64,000 nt of DNA from Bacteroides zoogleoformans (GCF_002998435.1 NZ_CP027231.1:620001-684000), one strand, 5' to 3'. Counted from the stretch's first letter, positions 8,736 through 18,008 are shown. Program-made: numbers and translations. Notes: generated by a model from the letters alone, not told the origin.

Positions 8736-8924
8736 CAAAACAAAATAAATAATAATACTAAGATTTTCTTGATTTTATCTTCTATAATTTCTCCTTCCAT
8801 TCTGTTTCTTTAACTACCCCAACCGCAAACAACAAACATCTCCTACGATATGCTTCTTCCTCTTCATCCGGCCTACATCCATTCCAAGGAAGAACGGAAG
8901 TAGAACCTCCTCCACTATAAGACT

Positions 8925-10196
8925 CTAATTATTGGTTGTGAATTTGTTATCGTAAATCTGTTTCAGCATTTCTATTTCGTGTATTGACTGTTGCATTTGC
9001 GCCGCATTCTCCTGATTGATTTCACGCACCAGGTCGTTCACGTCGATGATACCATGCGAGAGCTTTGATTCGGAAGCTTTGCGAACGGCAGTACGCAGCG
9101 AAATAATCTCGTCATCAGCGGCCATCAGCTTCTTGTAGCGTGTGATATTCTCATTCTGCTGAATCTGCTCCAGATTGTTGTTGAAGAGAAACACATCGCG
9201 GCTGTTCTCTGTCAGGTCGCGCTGCAACAGAATCTTCGCCTTATCGTTCTTGCGAGTATAGAACACTCCGATGTTCCATGTCAGACGAGCCCCAATCATG
9301 CCATTCCACGACCAGTTGTGCTTCATCATGTCGTTAAACATATTCTGACCGGGATAACCATAGAATCCTTGTGCGAATAAGCCAAGTTTGGGCATCAACT
9401 CCGAATCTAAAGCCTTCTCCTGAGCATCAGCCAGACGGAGTTGCGCATCAAATAGTCGCATCTCCGGCCGATTGTTTACGCCATTAATCTCTGCAACGGT
9501 TGGTTTCCGCACCTTCTTTATCTCGATGCCACAAAAGGTGGAAAGCATCGTCTGAAGTATCCGTTTCTGCGACTCCAGATTAGTCATCTGCTGAATCGCA
9601 TTCAGCCGCTCGGCTTTCACGCTTTGCAAGTCACTCTGTGCCGCTGTGCCGCACTTCACCATCGAAGAGAGTTTTTTCTCATTGCCATTCAGCAAATTCT
9701 GAACATCTTTGTTCAATTGAATTTGATCGTCAATCAGAAGTAGTGAGAAGTACATCTCGTTCACACGCTTACGAACATTATAAAGCTCCACCCCTGTCCG
9801 GGTTGCCTGCACCTTGCCCTGCTCACGGGCAATCTTTTTCCGGCTACCGGCAGCGCCACCGTCAAACAACATCTGGTTGATACCGATACTCAAGCGATAC
9901 TGGTCTTTCTTCAAGCCTTTCATCTCAAGTCCCATCTGTTGGTAGAGTTTCTGAAACTGTTCCGGGAAACCGGCTACATCACTCTGATAAGTAGCCTGAC
10001 CCGAAGCCGAAATCTGCGGCAACCAGCCTTTTCCAATGTTAGAGACCGTCAAGTCTATGGTCTTCTCAATAAGATCGAACCGATGTATCAGCGGATAATT
10101 CTGCTCCGCCGCCCGCTGACACTCCTCGAGAGATTGTGCCACGACAAAGGCTGAATGAAAAATGATAAAAAAAAGATTTGATACTATTCTTCTCAT
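8925..10196 (-). CDS. TolC-family outer membrane efflux protein
   Basis: This 423-residue protein has a signal peptide (FFIIFHSAFVVAQS, cleavage near residue 20) and two rounds of long amphipathic helices interrupted by beta strands, the TolC/OprM pattern. It forms the outer membrane exit duct for the ABC pump encoded at 15-4592. It is divergent from the AraC-type regulator. In similar Bacteroides clusters the TolC gene is directly followed by the HlyD gene; here about 4.3 kb containing the R-M operon and an IS lies between them. Confidence 0.9.
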   Translation of the reverse strand: MRRIVSNLFFIIFHSAFVVAQSLEECQRAAEQNYPLIHRFDLIEKTIDLTVSNIGKGWLPQISASGQATYQSDVAGFPEQFQKLYQQMGLEMKGLKKDQYRLSIGINQMLFDGGAAGSRKKIAREQGKVQATRTGVELYNVRKRVNEMYFSLLLIDDQIQLNKDVQNLLNGNEKKLSSMVKCGTAAQSDLQSVKAERLNAIQQMTNLESQKRILQTMLSTFCGIEIKKVRKPTVAEINGVNNRPEMRLFDAQLRLADAQEKALDSELMPKLGLFAQGFYGYPGQNMFNDMMKHNWSWNGMIGARLTWNIGVFYTRKNDKAKILLQRDLTENSRDVFLFNNNLEQIQQNENITRYKKLMAADDEIISLRTAVRKASESKLSHGIIDVNDLVREINQENAAQMQQSIHEIEMLKQIYDNKFTTNN

Positions 10197-10327
10197 ATTT
10201 CTAATATTTCAAATATTCTGCTCCAAAGATGCGGCAATTTCAGCAAACTATTACTATCCAACGAAATGAAGAAATACTCTTTTTGTACGATTTCTACACA
10301 AATAGAGCGTTTTTGCCGGAGATTTAT

Positions 10328-10335
10328 TATCTTTG
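10328..10335 (+). promoter_or_regulatory. -7 element (TATCTTTG) for AraC-family regulator
   Basis: A perfect TAnnTTTG lies 20 bp before the ATG at 10356. It supports that start over the in-frame ATG at 10266, which would lie upstream of the transcript. No good -33 element is visible at the usual spacing. Confidence 0.55.
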
Positions 10336-10355
10336 TAGAAAAAACAGGCAAGAAT

Positions 10356-11291
10356 ATGCACAAAACACTCGCCTCGAAAAGATGCTTGCCTAAACAAGCG
10401 CCCAAACTGATGGATGTGTTGCGAATGCGCGACATCTTTTCCACAAACTTCGCACAAATCCGTGAGCATGTTTACCTCAGTAACGAACTGGCGATGATTC
10501 ACAACAATCCATTGGCGCTTCATCTGGTTCAGCAGCAATCGCCACCTTTCGTCATTAACGACCATCGCTTAGGCATCATCATCCGTGGCGAGGGCGAGGC
10601 AAACTTCAACCTCGTAAACCGTCACCTGACTGCCGGCACATTGCTCTACCTTGGACCAGGAAGCATTGTCAATCCCATCCGCTTCTCCGACGACCTCGAG
10701 ATTATGGGCATCGTACTCTTTACCGACTTCCCCATGCCCTTTACCCCGGGGCAGTATCCTTCCGCCTTCAACGGACAGGTACGCGACTTCCAGCTACCAG
10801 CTTGTGCCGCCGACTTACAGACAGCCGGTCACATTCTTGACACTCTTTGGCAGCTCATTCACCAAAAGAACTACCACCGTCCCACCGCTTCCGCCCTCGT
10901 TGCAGCGCTGATGCACCACTACGACCGTCTGTTCCACCGGCAAGCTGACCATCTGGCTGCCACCCGCTCACGCGAACAGACCATCTTCGACCGCTTCATT
11001 CAGCTTGTCAACCAACACTGTAACGAACAGCACCGGATAAGCTACTATGCCAATCGCATGTGCCTTACAGAGCGTTACCTTGGCACAGTCATTCGTCAGG
11101 CCGGAGGCGTCACCGCCAAGGATTGGATTGACCGCGCCCTCATCACTCAGGCCAAAGTACAGCTGCGCTACAGTGGCAAAAGTGTCCTTCAAATCTCCGA
11201 GGAGCTCAATTTCCCCAATCCTTCGTTTTTCTCCAAATATTTCAAAAGACTGACAGGTATGACGCCGGGGAAATTTCAAAAGATGATATAA
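10356..11291 (+). CDS. AraC-family transcriptional regulator
   Basis: This 311-residue regulator (from Met 10356) has an N-terminal cupin-like sensor region and a C-terminal double helix-turn-helix domain: ISYYANRMCLTERYLGTVIRQAGG, then SVLQISEELNFPNPSFFSKYFKRLTGMTPGKFQK. It is divergent from the TolC gene with about 160 bp between them, and probably controls the efflux system in response to an unknown ligand. An in-frame upstream ATG (10266) is rejected because the -7 box lies after it. Confidence 0.88.
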   Translation: MHKTLASKRCLPKQAPKLMDVLRMRDIFSTNFAQIREHVYLSNELAMIHNNPLALHLVQQQSPPFVINDHRLGIIIRGEGEANFNLVNRHLTAGTLLYLGPGSIVNPIRFSDDLEIMGIVLFTDFPMPFTPGQYPSAFNGQVRDFQLPACAADLQTAGHILDTLWQLIHQKNYHRPTASALVAALMHHYDRLFHRQADHLAATRSREQTIFDRFIQLVNQHCNEQHRISYYANRMCLTERYLGTVIRQAGGVTAKDWIDRALITQAKVQLRYSGKSVLQISEELNFPNPSFFSKYFKRLTGMTPGKFQKMI

Positions 11292-11370
11292 TTCAATCCT
11301 TTTGGATATTGCAAGATAGCGGAACCGGCCACGGCAGACAAAGACATACGATGGGGATTTTTATACCATA

Positions 11371-11404
11371 TTTGTGATAGATAACAAACTATTTTCTAAT
11401 TTTG
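11371..11404 (+). promoter_or_regulatory. Promoter of S41 peptidase gene
   Basis: TTTG (11371-11374) and TAATTTTG (11397-11404, matching TAnnTTTG) are separated by 22 nt. The -7 box ends 5 nt before the likely ATG at 11410, so the transcript would have almost no leader. Confidence 0.5.
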
Positions 11405-11409
11405 CGACC

Positions 11410-12777
11410 ATGAAAGCGAAAAACATACTGATATATATTGCGGGAATACTGATCGTTCCCTCCTACCTTTCGTCTTGTGGAGAAGACCGCTGGGCTGCAT
11501 ACGCCGAACAAACCAAAACAACCCGATGGATTGAAGACACCATGAGAGTGTGGTACTATTGGGACAATGAAATGCCCCATTCTGACAGACTGAACTTCTT
11601 TACCGCTCCCAAAACGTTCTTTGCTTCCCTCCTTTCCAAGAGAGACAAATACTCCTACATAGATAGCCTCAAAAGCACTACCATAAGCCGTAGCATCCCC
11701 TATACAGACTATAGCTACGGATTTCAGTTTTCTACGGAAAATGCAGAAGGAAATGATACGGCCCTCTATGCGCGCATACTCTATGTAGCCGCAGCAAGCC
11801 CTGCCGCAGACATCAAACTGCAACGCGGAGAGTGGATCATGGAGATGGATGGAAAACCCATCACCAAAAAGAACTCCGACAAGCTGTATGGAAGTACGGC
11901 CATGAAACTCACAATAGGCCATTATGATGCAGAACAGAAAGCCATTGTAGCCTACGGCGAGCCGAGACAAATAGCATCGGCACGTTCAGTCAACGACAAT
12001 CCGGTGCACTACCACAATGTATATGTAAGAGACAACAAACGGATAGGTTACTTGGTGTACAACCATTTCAGCTCCGGCATCACCAATAACACCCATGAGT
12101 ATGACAACGATTTGCGCAATGTCTTCCGAGACTTCGCCAACCAACAGGTAAATGAACTTATCCTGGATTTGCGCTACAATAATGGCGGCTTATTGAGTTG
12201 TGCCGAACTGATGTGCAGCATGATTGCTCCTTCTTCGGCTCTTGATAAGGAATTGGGCTATTTGGAATTTAACAGCCGAACCAATCCGAAGGAGGTATAT
12301 TTCACTCTCAATCCCAGCCTTATAGGAGAGGGCGCAAATCTAAATCTGAAAACACTCTACGTTCTTACCGGAAGTCAAACAGCCTCTGCGTCCGAAATGG
12401 TTATCAATTGTCTTCGGCCATACATGGAGGTTGTTCTTATCGGCAGCAAAACCGTCGGAAAAAACGTAGGTTCCTTGACTTTCAGCAATCAGGAACTGAA
12501 GATAACAATGAGTCCCATTGTGTGCCAAATCTATAATTCCAAGAAAGAATCCGACTACGCTTCCGGATTTACTCCCAATTTTTCAGTAAACGAAACCGAT
12601 GCCCCCAAACAATTTCTGCCTTTCGGCAATACGGAAGAACTTATGCTGAGCACGGCGCTGGGAGTAATCGACGGAAGCATAAAGCCTGACGACAAGAAGC
12701 AGAATTCTGCGCCGAAGGTTACCGTGGTAACCAACTCTATCGAGCGCCGTGCAAGCCAAGCAGTACATATCAGATAG
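11410..12777 (+). CDS. S41-family peptidase lipoprotein (C-terminal-processing type)
   Basis: This 455-residue lipoprotein (from Met 11410) has a signal ending in a lipobox (SYLSSC). A PDZ-like segment (about residues 100-170) is followed by the S41 catalytic domain. The serine sits in LTGSQTASASEMV and the lysine in SKTVGKNVG, matching the Ser-Lys dyad of CtpA-like proteases. It probably trims proteins in the periplasm or at the outer membrane; the target is unknown. It converges with the esterase gene at 12804, with no evident terminator between them. Confidence 0.88.
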   Translation: MKAKNILIYIAGILIVPSYLSSCGEDRWAAYAEQTKTTRWIEDTMRVWYYWDNEMPHSDRLNFFTAPKTFFASLLSKRDKYSYIDSLKSTTISRSIPYTDYSYGFQFSTENAEGNDTALYARILYVAAASPAADIKLQRGEWIMEMDGKPITKKNSDKLYGSTAMKLTIGHYDAEQKAIVAYGEPRQIASARSVNDNPVHYHNVYVRDNKRIGYLVYNHFSSGITNNTHEYDNDLRNVFRDFANQQVNELILDLRYNNGGLLSCAELMCSMIAPSSALDKELGYLEFNSRTNPKEVYFTLNPSLIGEGANLNLKTLYVLTGSQTASASEMVINCLRPYMEVVLIGSKTVGKNVGSLTFSNQELKITMSPIVCQIYNSKKESDYASGFTPNFSVNETDAPKQFLPFGNTEELMLSTALGVIDGSIKPDDKKQNSAPKVTVVTNSIERRASQAVHIR

Positions 12778-12803
12778 AGAGACGCGGAAACCGATGAAGC
12801 CAA

Positions 12804-13619
12804 TCACTTCTTGAAAAATTTCTCGAAGAAAAGAATGTGATAATCAATCGAATTGTTCCAATATGAACCGGTATGCGCACCGGGGCGGATCGTAAAATCA
12901 TGGTCAATCTTTCTCGCCGATAACCGGTTATGCAAATCCTTGTTCACTTCAAGGAAGAAGTCGGCTTCACCACAATCAATGGTCATTGCCAAATCGCCAT
13001 TCTCTATCTTATCCAATTGGTTGACTACCGTATGTTCATCCCAAACCCTCTTGTTAGCGGCAAACTCTCCCAATTGCTTACTCATTTCCCAATTCTGCGG
13101 AAACGGTCGGATATCCACTCCTCCGCTCATACTGCCTGCCGCTCCAAATAGTTCTTTATGCCGCATGGCAATCCACAAAGCTCCATGGCCTCCCATGCTT
13201 AGACCGGTAATGGCACGTGCTTTCTTCGCCGGAACGGTGGCATAGTGCGCGTCGGTATATTTCACCAACTCTGACGCCACAAAAGTTTCATACCGGTAAG
13301 CAGCATTCTCAGGACTGTCCCAATACCAACTGTTCTTCCCGTCCGGACATACGAAAATGATTCCTTTCTCGTCTGCAATCCTCAACAATTCCGGCTTCAA
13401 CCGAATCCAGCTCCGGGCATTGCCGCCATAACCATGCAGCAGATAAATCACGGGGCAGGCAATTTTTTCTACTGCCTTATCCGGCAACACATACACCACT
13501 TCCACTCCCTTGTTCATAGAAGTGCTTTCCACGCATACCGTGTCCACACGCGCCGCCTGTACAGCCTCCACAAGCAGCAACAGCAGCGCACTCATTACCA
13601 ACATTCTTCTTTTTTTCAT
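12804..13619 (-). CDS. Secreted esterase, alpha/beta hydrolase (CE1 / esterase D type)
   Basis: This 271-residue protein has an N-terminal signal peptide (MSALLLLLVEAVQA). Its alpha/beta-hydrolase catalytic triad is visible: Ser in GLSMGGHG, Asp in TIDCGEADFF and His in PGAHTGSYW. The oxyanion region is LLHGYGGNARSW. The family includes feruloyl and acetyl-xylan esterases and S-formylglutathione hydrolases. The secretion signal and the neighbouring glycan locus favour a role on plant polysaccharide ester groups, but this is inference. It is divergent from the NlpE-like gene. Confidence 0.82.
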   Translation of the reverse strand: MKKRRMLVMSALLLLLVEAVQAARVDTVCVESTSMNKGVEVVYVLPDKAVEKIACPVIYLLHGYGGNARSWIRLKPELLRIADEKGIIFVCPDGKNSWYWDSPENAAYRYETFVASELVKYTDAHYATVPAKKARAITGLSMGGHGALWIAMRHKELFGAAGSMSGGVDIRPFPQNWEMSKQLGEFAANKRVWDEHTVVNQLDKIENGDLAMTIDCGEADFFLEVNKDLHNRLSARKIDHDFTIRPGAHTGSYWNNSIDYHILFFEKFFKK

Positions 13620-13682
13620 TGTTCACACTGTTTATTTTTTCTAACGAAAGGGCAATATTAATAATAAATACCGAGAATATAT

Positions 13683-13690
13683 TACTTTTG
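13683..13690 (+). promoter_or_regulatory. -7 element (TACTTTTG) for NlpE-like gene
   Basis: A perfect TAnnTTTG lies about 40 bp upstream of the ATG at 13731. No clear -33 TTTG is present. Confidence 0.45.
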
Positions 13691-13730
13691 CGCCGAAAAA
13701 CGATTTATAAACCATTAAATGATTGAAGTC

Positions 13731-14207
13731 ATGAAAAAAGTAATGATGATTGCAGCCATTGCTGCCGCATTGGTGTCTTGCCAGTCAAAAAATACCAATC
13801 ACAATGATTCCGCCTCTGCAAACGAAGGCGTAACTGCTGTTGCCGAGAATACAGCCGCTACGACCATATACAAAGGCACGCTTCCTGCTGCCGATGGTCC
13901 CGGTGTTCAATATGTGTTGAGTTTAGACAATCTGAACTCTGCCGAAGAAGGTACATATACATTGGAGACTACTTATCCGGAAGCCGAAGGTTCCGGAAAA
14001 GACAAAAGTTTCACTTCCAAAGGAAAGAAGCAAGTGATACAAAAAGACGTCAATAACGAAAAGAAGACAGCTATTAAGCTGGTTCCCGATAATGGCGATG
14101 CTTCGCTTTATTTCCTTATAGTGAACGACAGCACTCTGCGCCTTGTCAATGAAGAGCTGCAAGAGGCTGCCGGCGAATTGAATTATGACATTGTTCTGGT
14201 GAAATAA
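13731..14207 (+). CDS. NlpE-like small lipoprotein
   Basis: This 158-residue lipoprotein (from Met 13731) has lipobox AALVSC. After a low-complexity linker rich in N, A and E, the remainder (YKGTLPAADGPGVQYVLSLDN to the end) resembles the NlpE N-terminal beta-barrel domain, whose members sense or resist copper and envelope stress. An in-frame ATG at 13719 would add four residues. The gene stands alone, with its own -7 box and a strong terminator. Confidence 0.75.
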   Translation: MKKVMMIAAIAAALVSCQSKNTNHNDSASANEGVTAVAENTAATTIYKGTLPAADGPGVQYVLSLDNLNSAEEGTYTLETTYPEAEGSGKDKSFTSKGKKQVIQKDVNNEKKTAIKLVPDNGDASLYFLIVNDSTLRLVNEELQEAAGELNYDIVLVK

Positions 14208-14223
14208 GCAGAAGCATACAATG

Positions 14224-14264
14224 AAAGTGGCGGAGGATATTCTTTAGACACCCTCCGCCACTTT
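14224..14264 (+). terminator. Rho-independent type terminator after NlpE-like gene
   Basis: A perfect 13-bp stem (14224-14236 with 14252-14264, arms AAAGTGGCGGAGG) encloses a 15-nt loop and is followed by a T-rich run. It could also end the leftward GH51 transcript, whose stop is at 14331. Confidence 0.85.
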
Positions 14265-14330
14265 CTTATTTCTGAAATCGTCTTTATCACCCCATGAACT
14301 CGCAATGCTCTACGGCTCATAGCGTAACAA

Positions 14331-16310
14331 TTACTTCTTCAGTATATAAACAGCAAAGGCATTCGGTTCCAAATCTACATTCAACGATTGTCCGCTCACT
14401 TGTAATTCCGACTCACGAGGCACGATGGCCGAAGGATTCTCAACCGTATTATCCGCATCCGGATTGGCAGACGATAGCTTGATACAGCGTCCGGCAGAAA
14501 GCGTTTCTTTCTTTTTCAACCCATCGAACTTCAACGTCAAAGGCTGAACCTTGTCCGAAGTATTTGCAACCTTGACAATGATTTCATCTTTCTGTTTATC
14601 ATATACCGCACTGGCAAAAAGTCCGTTCTGCCCTTCGGCACCCGTGACGGGTACTTTGTTCATGGTCAGCGGCAGAACGTTCGTTCCTTTGTAAAGGGCA
14701 TAAAGCTGTTGCACGTAGTAGCTTGCCGTGCGTACCGAATTCAAGTTATCGAACCAAATCATGTCCGGACGCCACTGCCACCCTTCCACATGCGCAAATA
14801 ATGGCGCATAAGTAGCCATGTGTACAATGTCGGCGTTGCGTTCCAAGCCTGTCATGAAAGCTGCTTCCAACAAAGAAGCGTGGAAATGATTCCATTTTTT
14901 GCCTTTACCGTGACAAGCATATTCTCCTGCAAAAACCTTCGGCCCTTTGCGATCATAATTGTCATACCGCGCTCCCTGACTGAGAAACCATGTTTCCGGA
15001 CGATAAAAATGTTCATCCACCAAGTCTGCTTTCAGCCGCTTCATTTCCGGCCAAAGATAATCGAACTGTTTCCCTTCGGAATCGGGACCCGAGCTACCCA
15101 CAATCTTCATCTGCGGATATGCTCTACGAATAGCCGTTATAAACGGCTCCAGATGTTCGGGATATTCCTTGCCCCACTGTTCGTTGCCAATGCCAATGAA
15201 CTTCAGATTGAAAGGAGCCGGATGCCCCATTTCGGCACGCACCTTACCCCATGGAGTATCTACACTTCCATTGGCAAATTCTATCAGGTCGAGTGCATCC
15301 TGAATGTAGCTTCCCAAGTCGCACACCGCCACATGGGCGTCGGCATCACTATTCTGAAATTGGCATGACAGACCGCAGCTCAATACCGGAAGCGGCTCTG
15401 CACCAATCTCCTCCGATAGTAGAAAGAACTCATAGAATCCCAAACCATAACTTTGATAATAGTCAGGAAAGAAACGATGAGAGAAGGTATATTGCCAACG
15501 ATTTTCGTTCAACGGACGGTTCTCCACAGGGCCTACCGACTTCTTCCAGTCATAACGTGTAGCCAAATCCGTACCTTCCACGATACATCCACCGGGAAAA
15601 CGGAAAATGCCCGGTTTAATATCCGCCAAAGCCTGTGCCAAATCCTTCCGCAATCCGTTCTCATGTCCTTTCCAGGTATCTGAAGGGAAAAGAGAAACAT
15701 GCTCCAAATCCACAGTCGCACGAGAAGCAAGAAAGATGCGAAGCACCGCATTTGCGTCCGTAGCGGTAGGTTTCAGCAGTACCTGATATTTTTTCCACTC
15801 CTTAGAGTCTATCATCACAGTTTCTGTAGCAAAGGCTTGCTGTTCGCCCTTCGAAGCCGTATTCACCAGTTCCACCCGAATCTTTCCGGTTTCACCTCCC
15901 TCGGGTATGCGCGCCCATACGGAAAAGCGATATGCTTCCCCTTGCTTCACGCCGATACCGAAGAAACCTTCGTTGTCCAATCCCGTATGTTTGTGCGGAT
16001 GGCCGGCATAGGACAGACGTACATAATGCGGATTTCTCTCAAAAGGCCCATCGTCTTTCAATGCAACCTTTCCGAAGCTTTTCCATCCCATCAAGTTCTG
16101 CGGAAACTCAAACGAGCGATTCTTCACAAGTTCGGCATACAAGCCACCGTCGGCGGCATAGTTGATGTCTTCAAAAAAGAGGCCATACATGGTGGGCTGA
16201 ATTTCTGCCCCCACTTTCTTGGTCTGCACCACCAGTTCGTTGGTCTGTGCCCGAAGCCCCACACTCGCTGCAAAAGTAAATGCAGCCAATAGTCCGGTGT
16301 ATCTTTTCAT
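14331..16310 (-). CDS. GH51 alpha-L-arabinofuranosidase, periplasmic, with N-terminal CBM-like domain
   Basis: This 659-residue enzyme releases terminal arabinofuranose from arabinan oligosaccharides. It has a cleavable signal peptide (AAFTFAASVGLRAQ), an N-terminal region with a CBM4/9-like insert (about residues 60-210), and the GH51 barrel. The acid/base Glu is in GIGNEQWGKEY and the nucleophile Glu in FAGEYACHG. The start at 16310 (MKRYTGLL) is chosen because it gives a signal peptide; the frame stays open upstream into the preceding gene. It lies 25 bp after the GH43 gene and is co-transcribed with it. Confidence 0.9.
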   Translation of the reverse strand: MKRYTGLLAAFTFAASVGLRAQTNELVVQTKKVGAEIQPTMYGLFFEDINYAADGGLYAELVKNRSFEFPQNLMGWKSFGKVALKDDGPFERNPHYVRLSYAGHPHKHTGLDNEGFFGIGVKQGEAYRFSVWARIPEGGETGKIRVELVNTASKGEQQAFATETVMIDSKEWKKYQVLLKPTATDANAVLRIFLASRATVDLEHVSLFPSDTWKGHENGLRKDLAQALADIKPGIFRFPGGCIVEGTDLATRYDWKKSVGPVENRPLNENRWQYTFSHRFFPDYYQSYGLGFYEFFLLSEEIGAEPLPVLSCGLSCQFQNSDADAHVAVCDLGSYIQDALDLIEFANGSVDTPWGKVRAEMGHPAPFNLKFIGIGNEQWGKEYPEHLEPFITAIRRAYPQMKIVGSSGPDSEGKQFDYLWPEMKRLKADLVDEHFYRPETWFLSQGARYDNYDRKGPKVFAGEYACHGKGKKWNHFHASLLEAAFMTGLERNADIVHMATYAPLFAHVEGWQWRPDMIWFDNLNSVRTASYYVQQLYALYKGTNVLPLTMNKVPVTGAEGQNGLFASAVYDKQKDEIIVKVANTSDKVQPLTLKFDGLKKKETLSAGRCIKLSSANPDADNTVENPSAIVPRESELQVSGQSLNVDLEPNAFAVYILKK

Positions 16311-16335
16311 GGTCAAAACAAAATATTTAAATGTA

Positions 16336-17829
16336 TCATTTGATTCTTTTTCCCCATACGGAACGTCCCCGACTGTCAAGTCCCGTGAAGAGTATCGTTT
16401 CCTTTTCATTCTCCCAGTCATGTCCCGCAAAGATAATCAATCCTTTCAGTTCCTCACCATCGAATGTGAAAGAAAGAAGTTGTTTTTCTTCCGTAAAGTT
16501 CCAATATCCTTTTTCATCAGTTGTCTTATTTCCTTTTTTGAAAGAAACCGTGCAAGATAAATTCCACTCTTCGTTCTTCAACTCCCCTTCGCCCCATAAA
16601 ATCTGACCGGCTTCCAACCGGCGTTCATACAATGGCTCCCGCACCCGTAATACCTCCCATTCACCCAACAAGTCGGCCTCGGAAAACTTCTGCGGCTTGC
16701 TGCCGGCATAGCGTTGGGGCGAAACAACGGGCCAGCCCTCTTCCGTGAAAAAGACTTGACGCACATGTAAGTCCATCATCAGATTTTGTGGCGACAAACG
16801 CCCCTGATGCACCATGAAATACTCCCCTTTGTCCGAGGTCAACATGCCGCAGTGAGCGGTTCCCGCCCATCCTTGATGATTCTGAAAGCGATAGGGAGCT
16901 GTCAGGATGGGGAAGTTGTTTGTCGTATCTTTCAGTTCCTTTCCCCGGAAATCGGTAAACGGCCCTTCCGGCTTATCCGAACGTCCCACACGCACATTAT
17001 AGGTAGTCATCAGGGGATCGTAAGAAACGAAAAGATAATACTGCTTCAAGTCAGCATTATAGATAATTTCAGGAGCTTCCAGGTTGTCTTTCCGATAATT
17101 GGCACGACGGGCGATCAGATGTCCCTTGTCTCCTTCGATGGCAGGAAAGCCGGTCAATGGATTCAACTCCACACAGTACAAACCGCCGAAGAATGATCCG
17201 TAGTGCATCCACCACTTGCCATCCGTACCGGCCACCACGCTGGGATCTATGGCATTCATGGCAGTGGTTTCGTCAGTCTTCACTACACAACCGGCTTGTG
17301 TCCAAGGGCCTTCAGGAGAAACCGATTCCGCCAATCCGATGTAAGAAGTTTTGCGCCCAAAGGCCGATACACAATAGTAAAGTCTGTAATTATCCCCGAA
17401 AGGAATGATGTATGGAGCCCAAATGTTCGTCGCTCCTTCTCCTCCGGCATGAGAGCGCACCCACTCCACCGCCTCTTGCGGAATCTCGGGGAACGCCCAT
17501 CCACGAAATTCCCAATTCACCAGATCTTTAGAACGCCGCACCTGTATATATCCAAGGGGCACGCCTTTCTCCTCTGCCTCTTTCCTATTCTCCCGATAAA
17601 TGGCATCCGTGGAATACATGTAATAATAGTCACCCAATTTGCGACAAGAAGGATCGTGCACATTATAAGTGCCCCACGAACGATAATTCTCCATCGTTGA
17701 AAACGAAGCATAATCATCTGCCCAAGGGTTTGGGAAAGGTGTCGGAGAAAAAGATGAAGCTGCCCCACAGCCGGACAACCACATCAGTACACAAAAAGCC
17801 GCAAACAATGATTGTAACGATTTCCTCAT
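16336..17829 (-). CDS. GH43 arabinanase lipoprotein (periplasmic type)
   Basis: This 497-residue lipoprotein (lipobox LSGC) has a five-bladed GH43 domain. The catalytic base Asp is in YNVHDPSC, the pKa-modulating Asp in NAIDPSVV, and the acid Glu in NLEAPEII. A C-terminal beta-rich module begins at about residue 395. The residues after the lipidated Cys (GAASSF) lack the acidic run linked to surface export, so it probably faces the periplasm. The family cleaves alpha-1,5-arabinan or arabino-oligosaccharides. It is the first gene of a leftward GH43-GH51 operon, divergent from the HTCS gene, with an HTCS-like operator upstream. Confidence 0.9.
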   Translation of the reverse strand: MRKSLQSLFAAFCVLMWLSGCGAASSFSPTPFPNPWADDYASFSTMENYRSWGTYNVHDPSCRKLGDYYYMYSTDAIYRENRKEAEEKGVPLGYIQVRRSKDLVNWEFRGWAFPEIPQEAVEWVRSHAGGEGATNIWAPYIIPFGDNYRLYYCVSAFGRKTSYIGLAESVSPEGPWTQAGCVVKTDETTAMNAIDPSVVAGTDGKWWMHYGSFFGGLYCVELNPLTGFPAIEGDKGHLIARRANYRKDNLEAPEIIYNADLKQYYLFVSYDPLMTTYNVRVGRSDKPEGPFTDFRGKELKDTTNNFPILTAPYRFQNHQGWAGTAHCGMLTSDKGEYFMVHQGRLSPQNLMMDLHVRQVFFTEEGWPVVSPQRYAGSKPQKFSEADLLGEWEVLRVREPLYERRLEAGQILWGEGELKNEEWNLSCTVSFKKGNKTTDEKGYWNFTEEKQLLSFTFDGEELKGLIIFAGHDWENEKETILFTGLDSRGRSVWGKRIK

Positions 17830-17916
17830 ATTATCAAATTAAACAGACAGAAGACCTGAGCCTATTCATGCCCCCGATCATCTCTCAATGAAATTAATAT
17901 GTATTGAAAGACATTG

Positions 17917-17924
17917 CAAATATA
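17917..17924 (-). promoter_or_regulatory. -7 element (TATATTTG) of GH43-GH51 operon
   Basis: On the minus strand this matches TAnnTTTG about 90 bp upstream of the GH43 start. It lies exactly 16 nt downstream of the proximal operator copy, the same spacing as at the SusC operon promoter. Confidence 0.65.
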
Positions 17925-17940
17925 CGCCCAAAGAATTTCG

Positions 17941-17980
17941 ACGAGGTGTACAAACGAACAGACATGGTGGACAAACGAAC
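17941..17980 (-). promoter_or_regulatory. Candidate HTCS operator, direct repeat, period 21
   Basis: On the minus strand two copies of GTTCGTTTGTmCACC (17980-17966 and 17959-17945) lie 21 bp apart, two helical turns. The same core, in the same orientation to its promoter and with the same 21-bp period, occurs at 22653-22687 before the SusC operon. AraC-type domains of hybrid two-component systems typically bind such direct repeats. Confidence 0.65.
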
Positions 17981-18008
17981 AAAAAAGCAGATTTTGCATA
18001 GTAAAATC

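Noticed and set aside
16311..16430. Upstream extension of the GH51 gene by 40 codons
   Set aside because: It overlaps the GH43 coding end in another frame and would bury the signal peptide; the start at 16310 is better.
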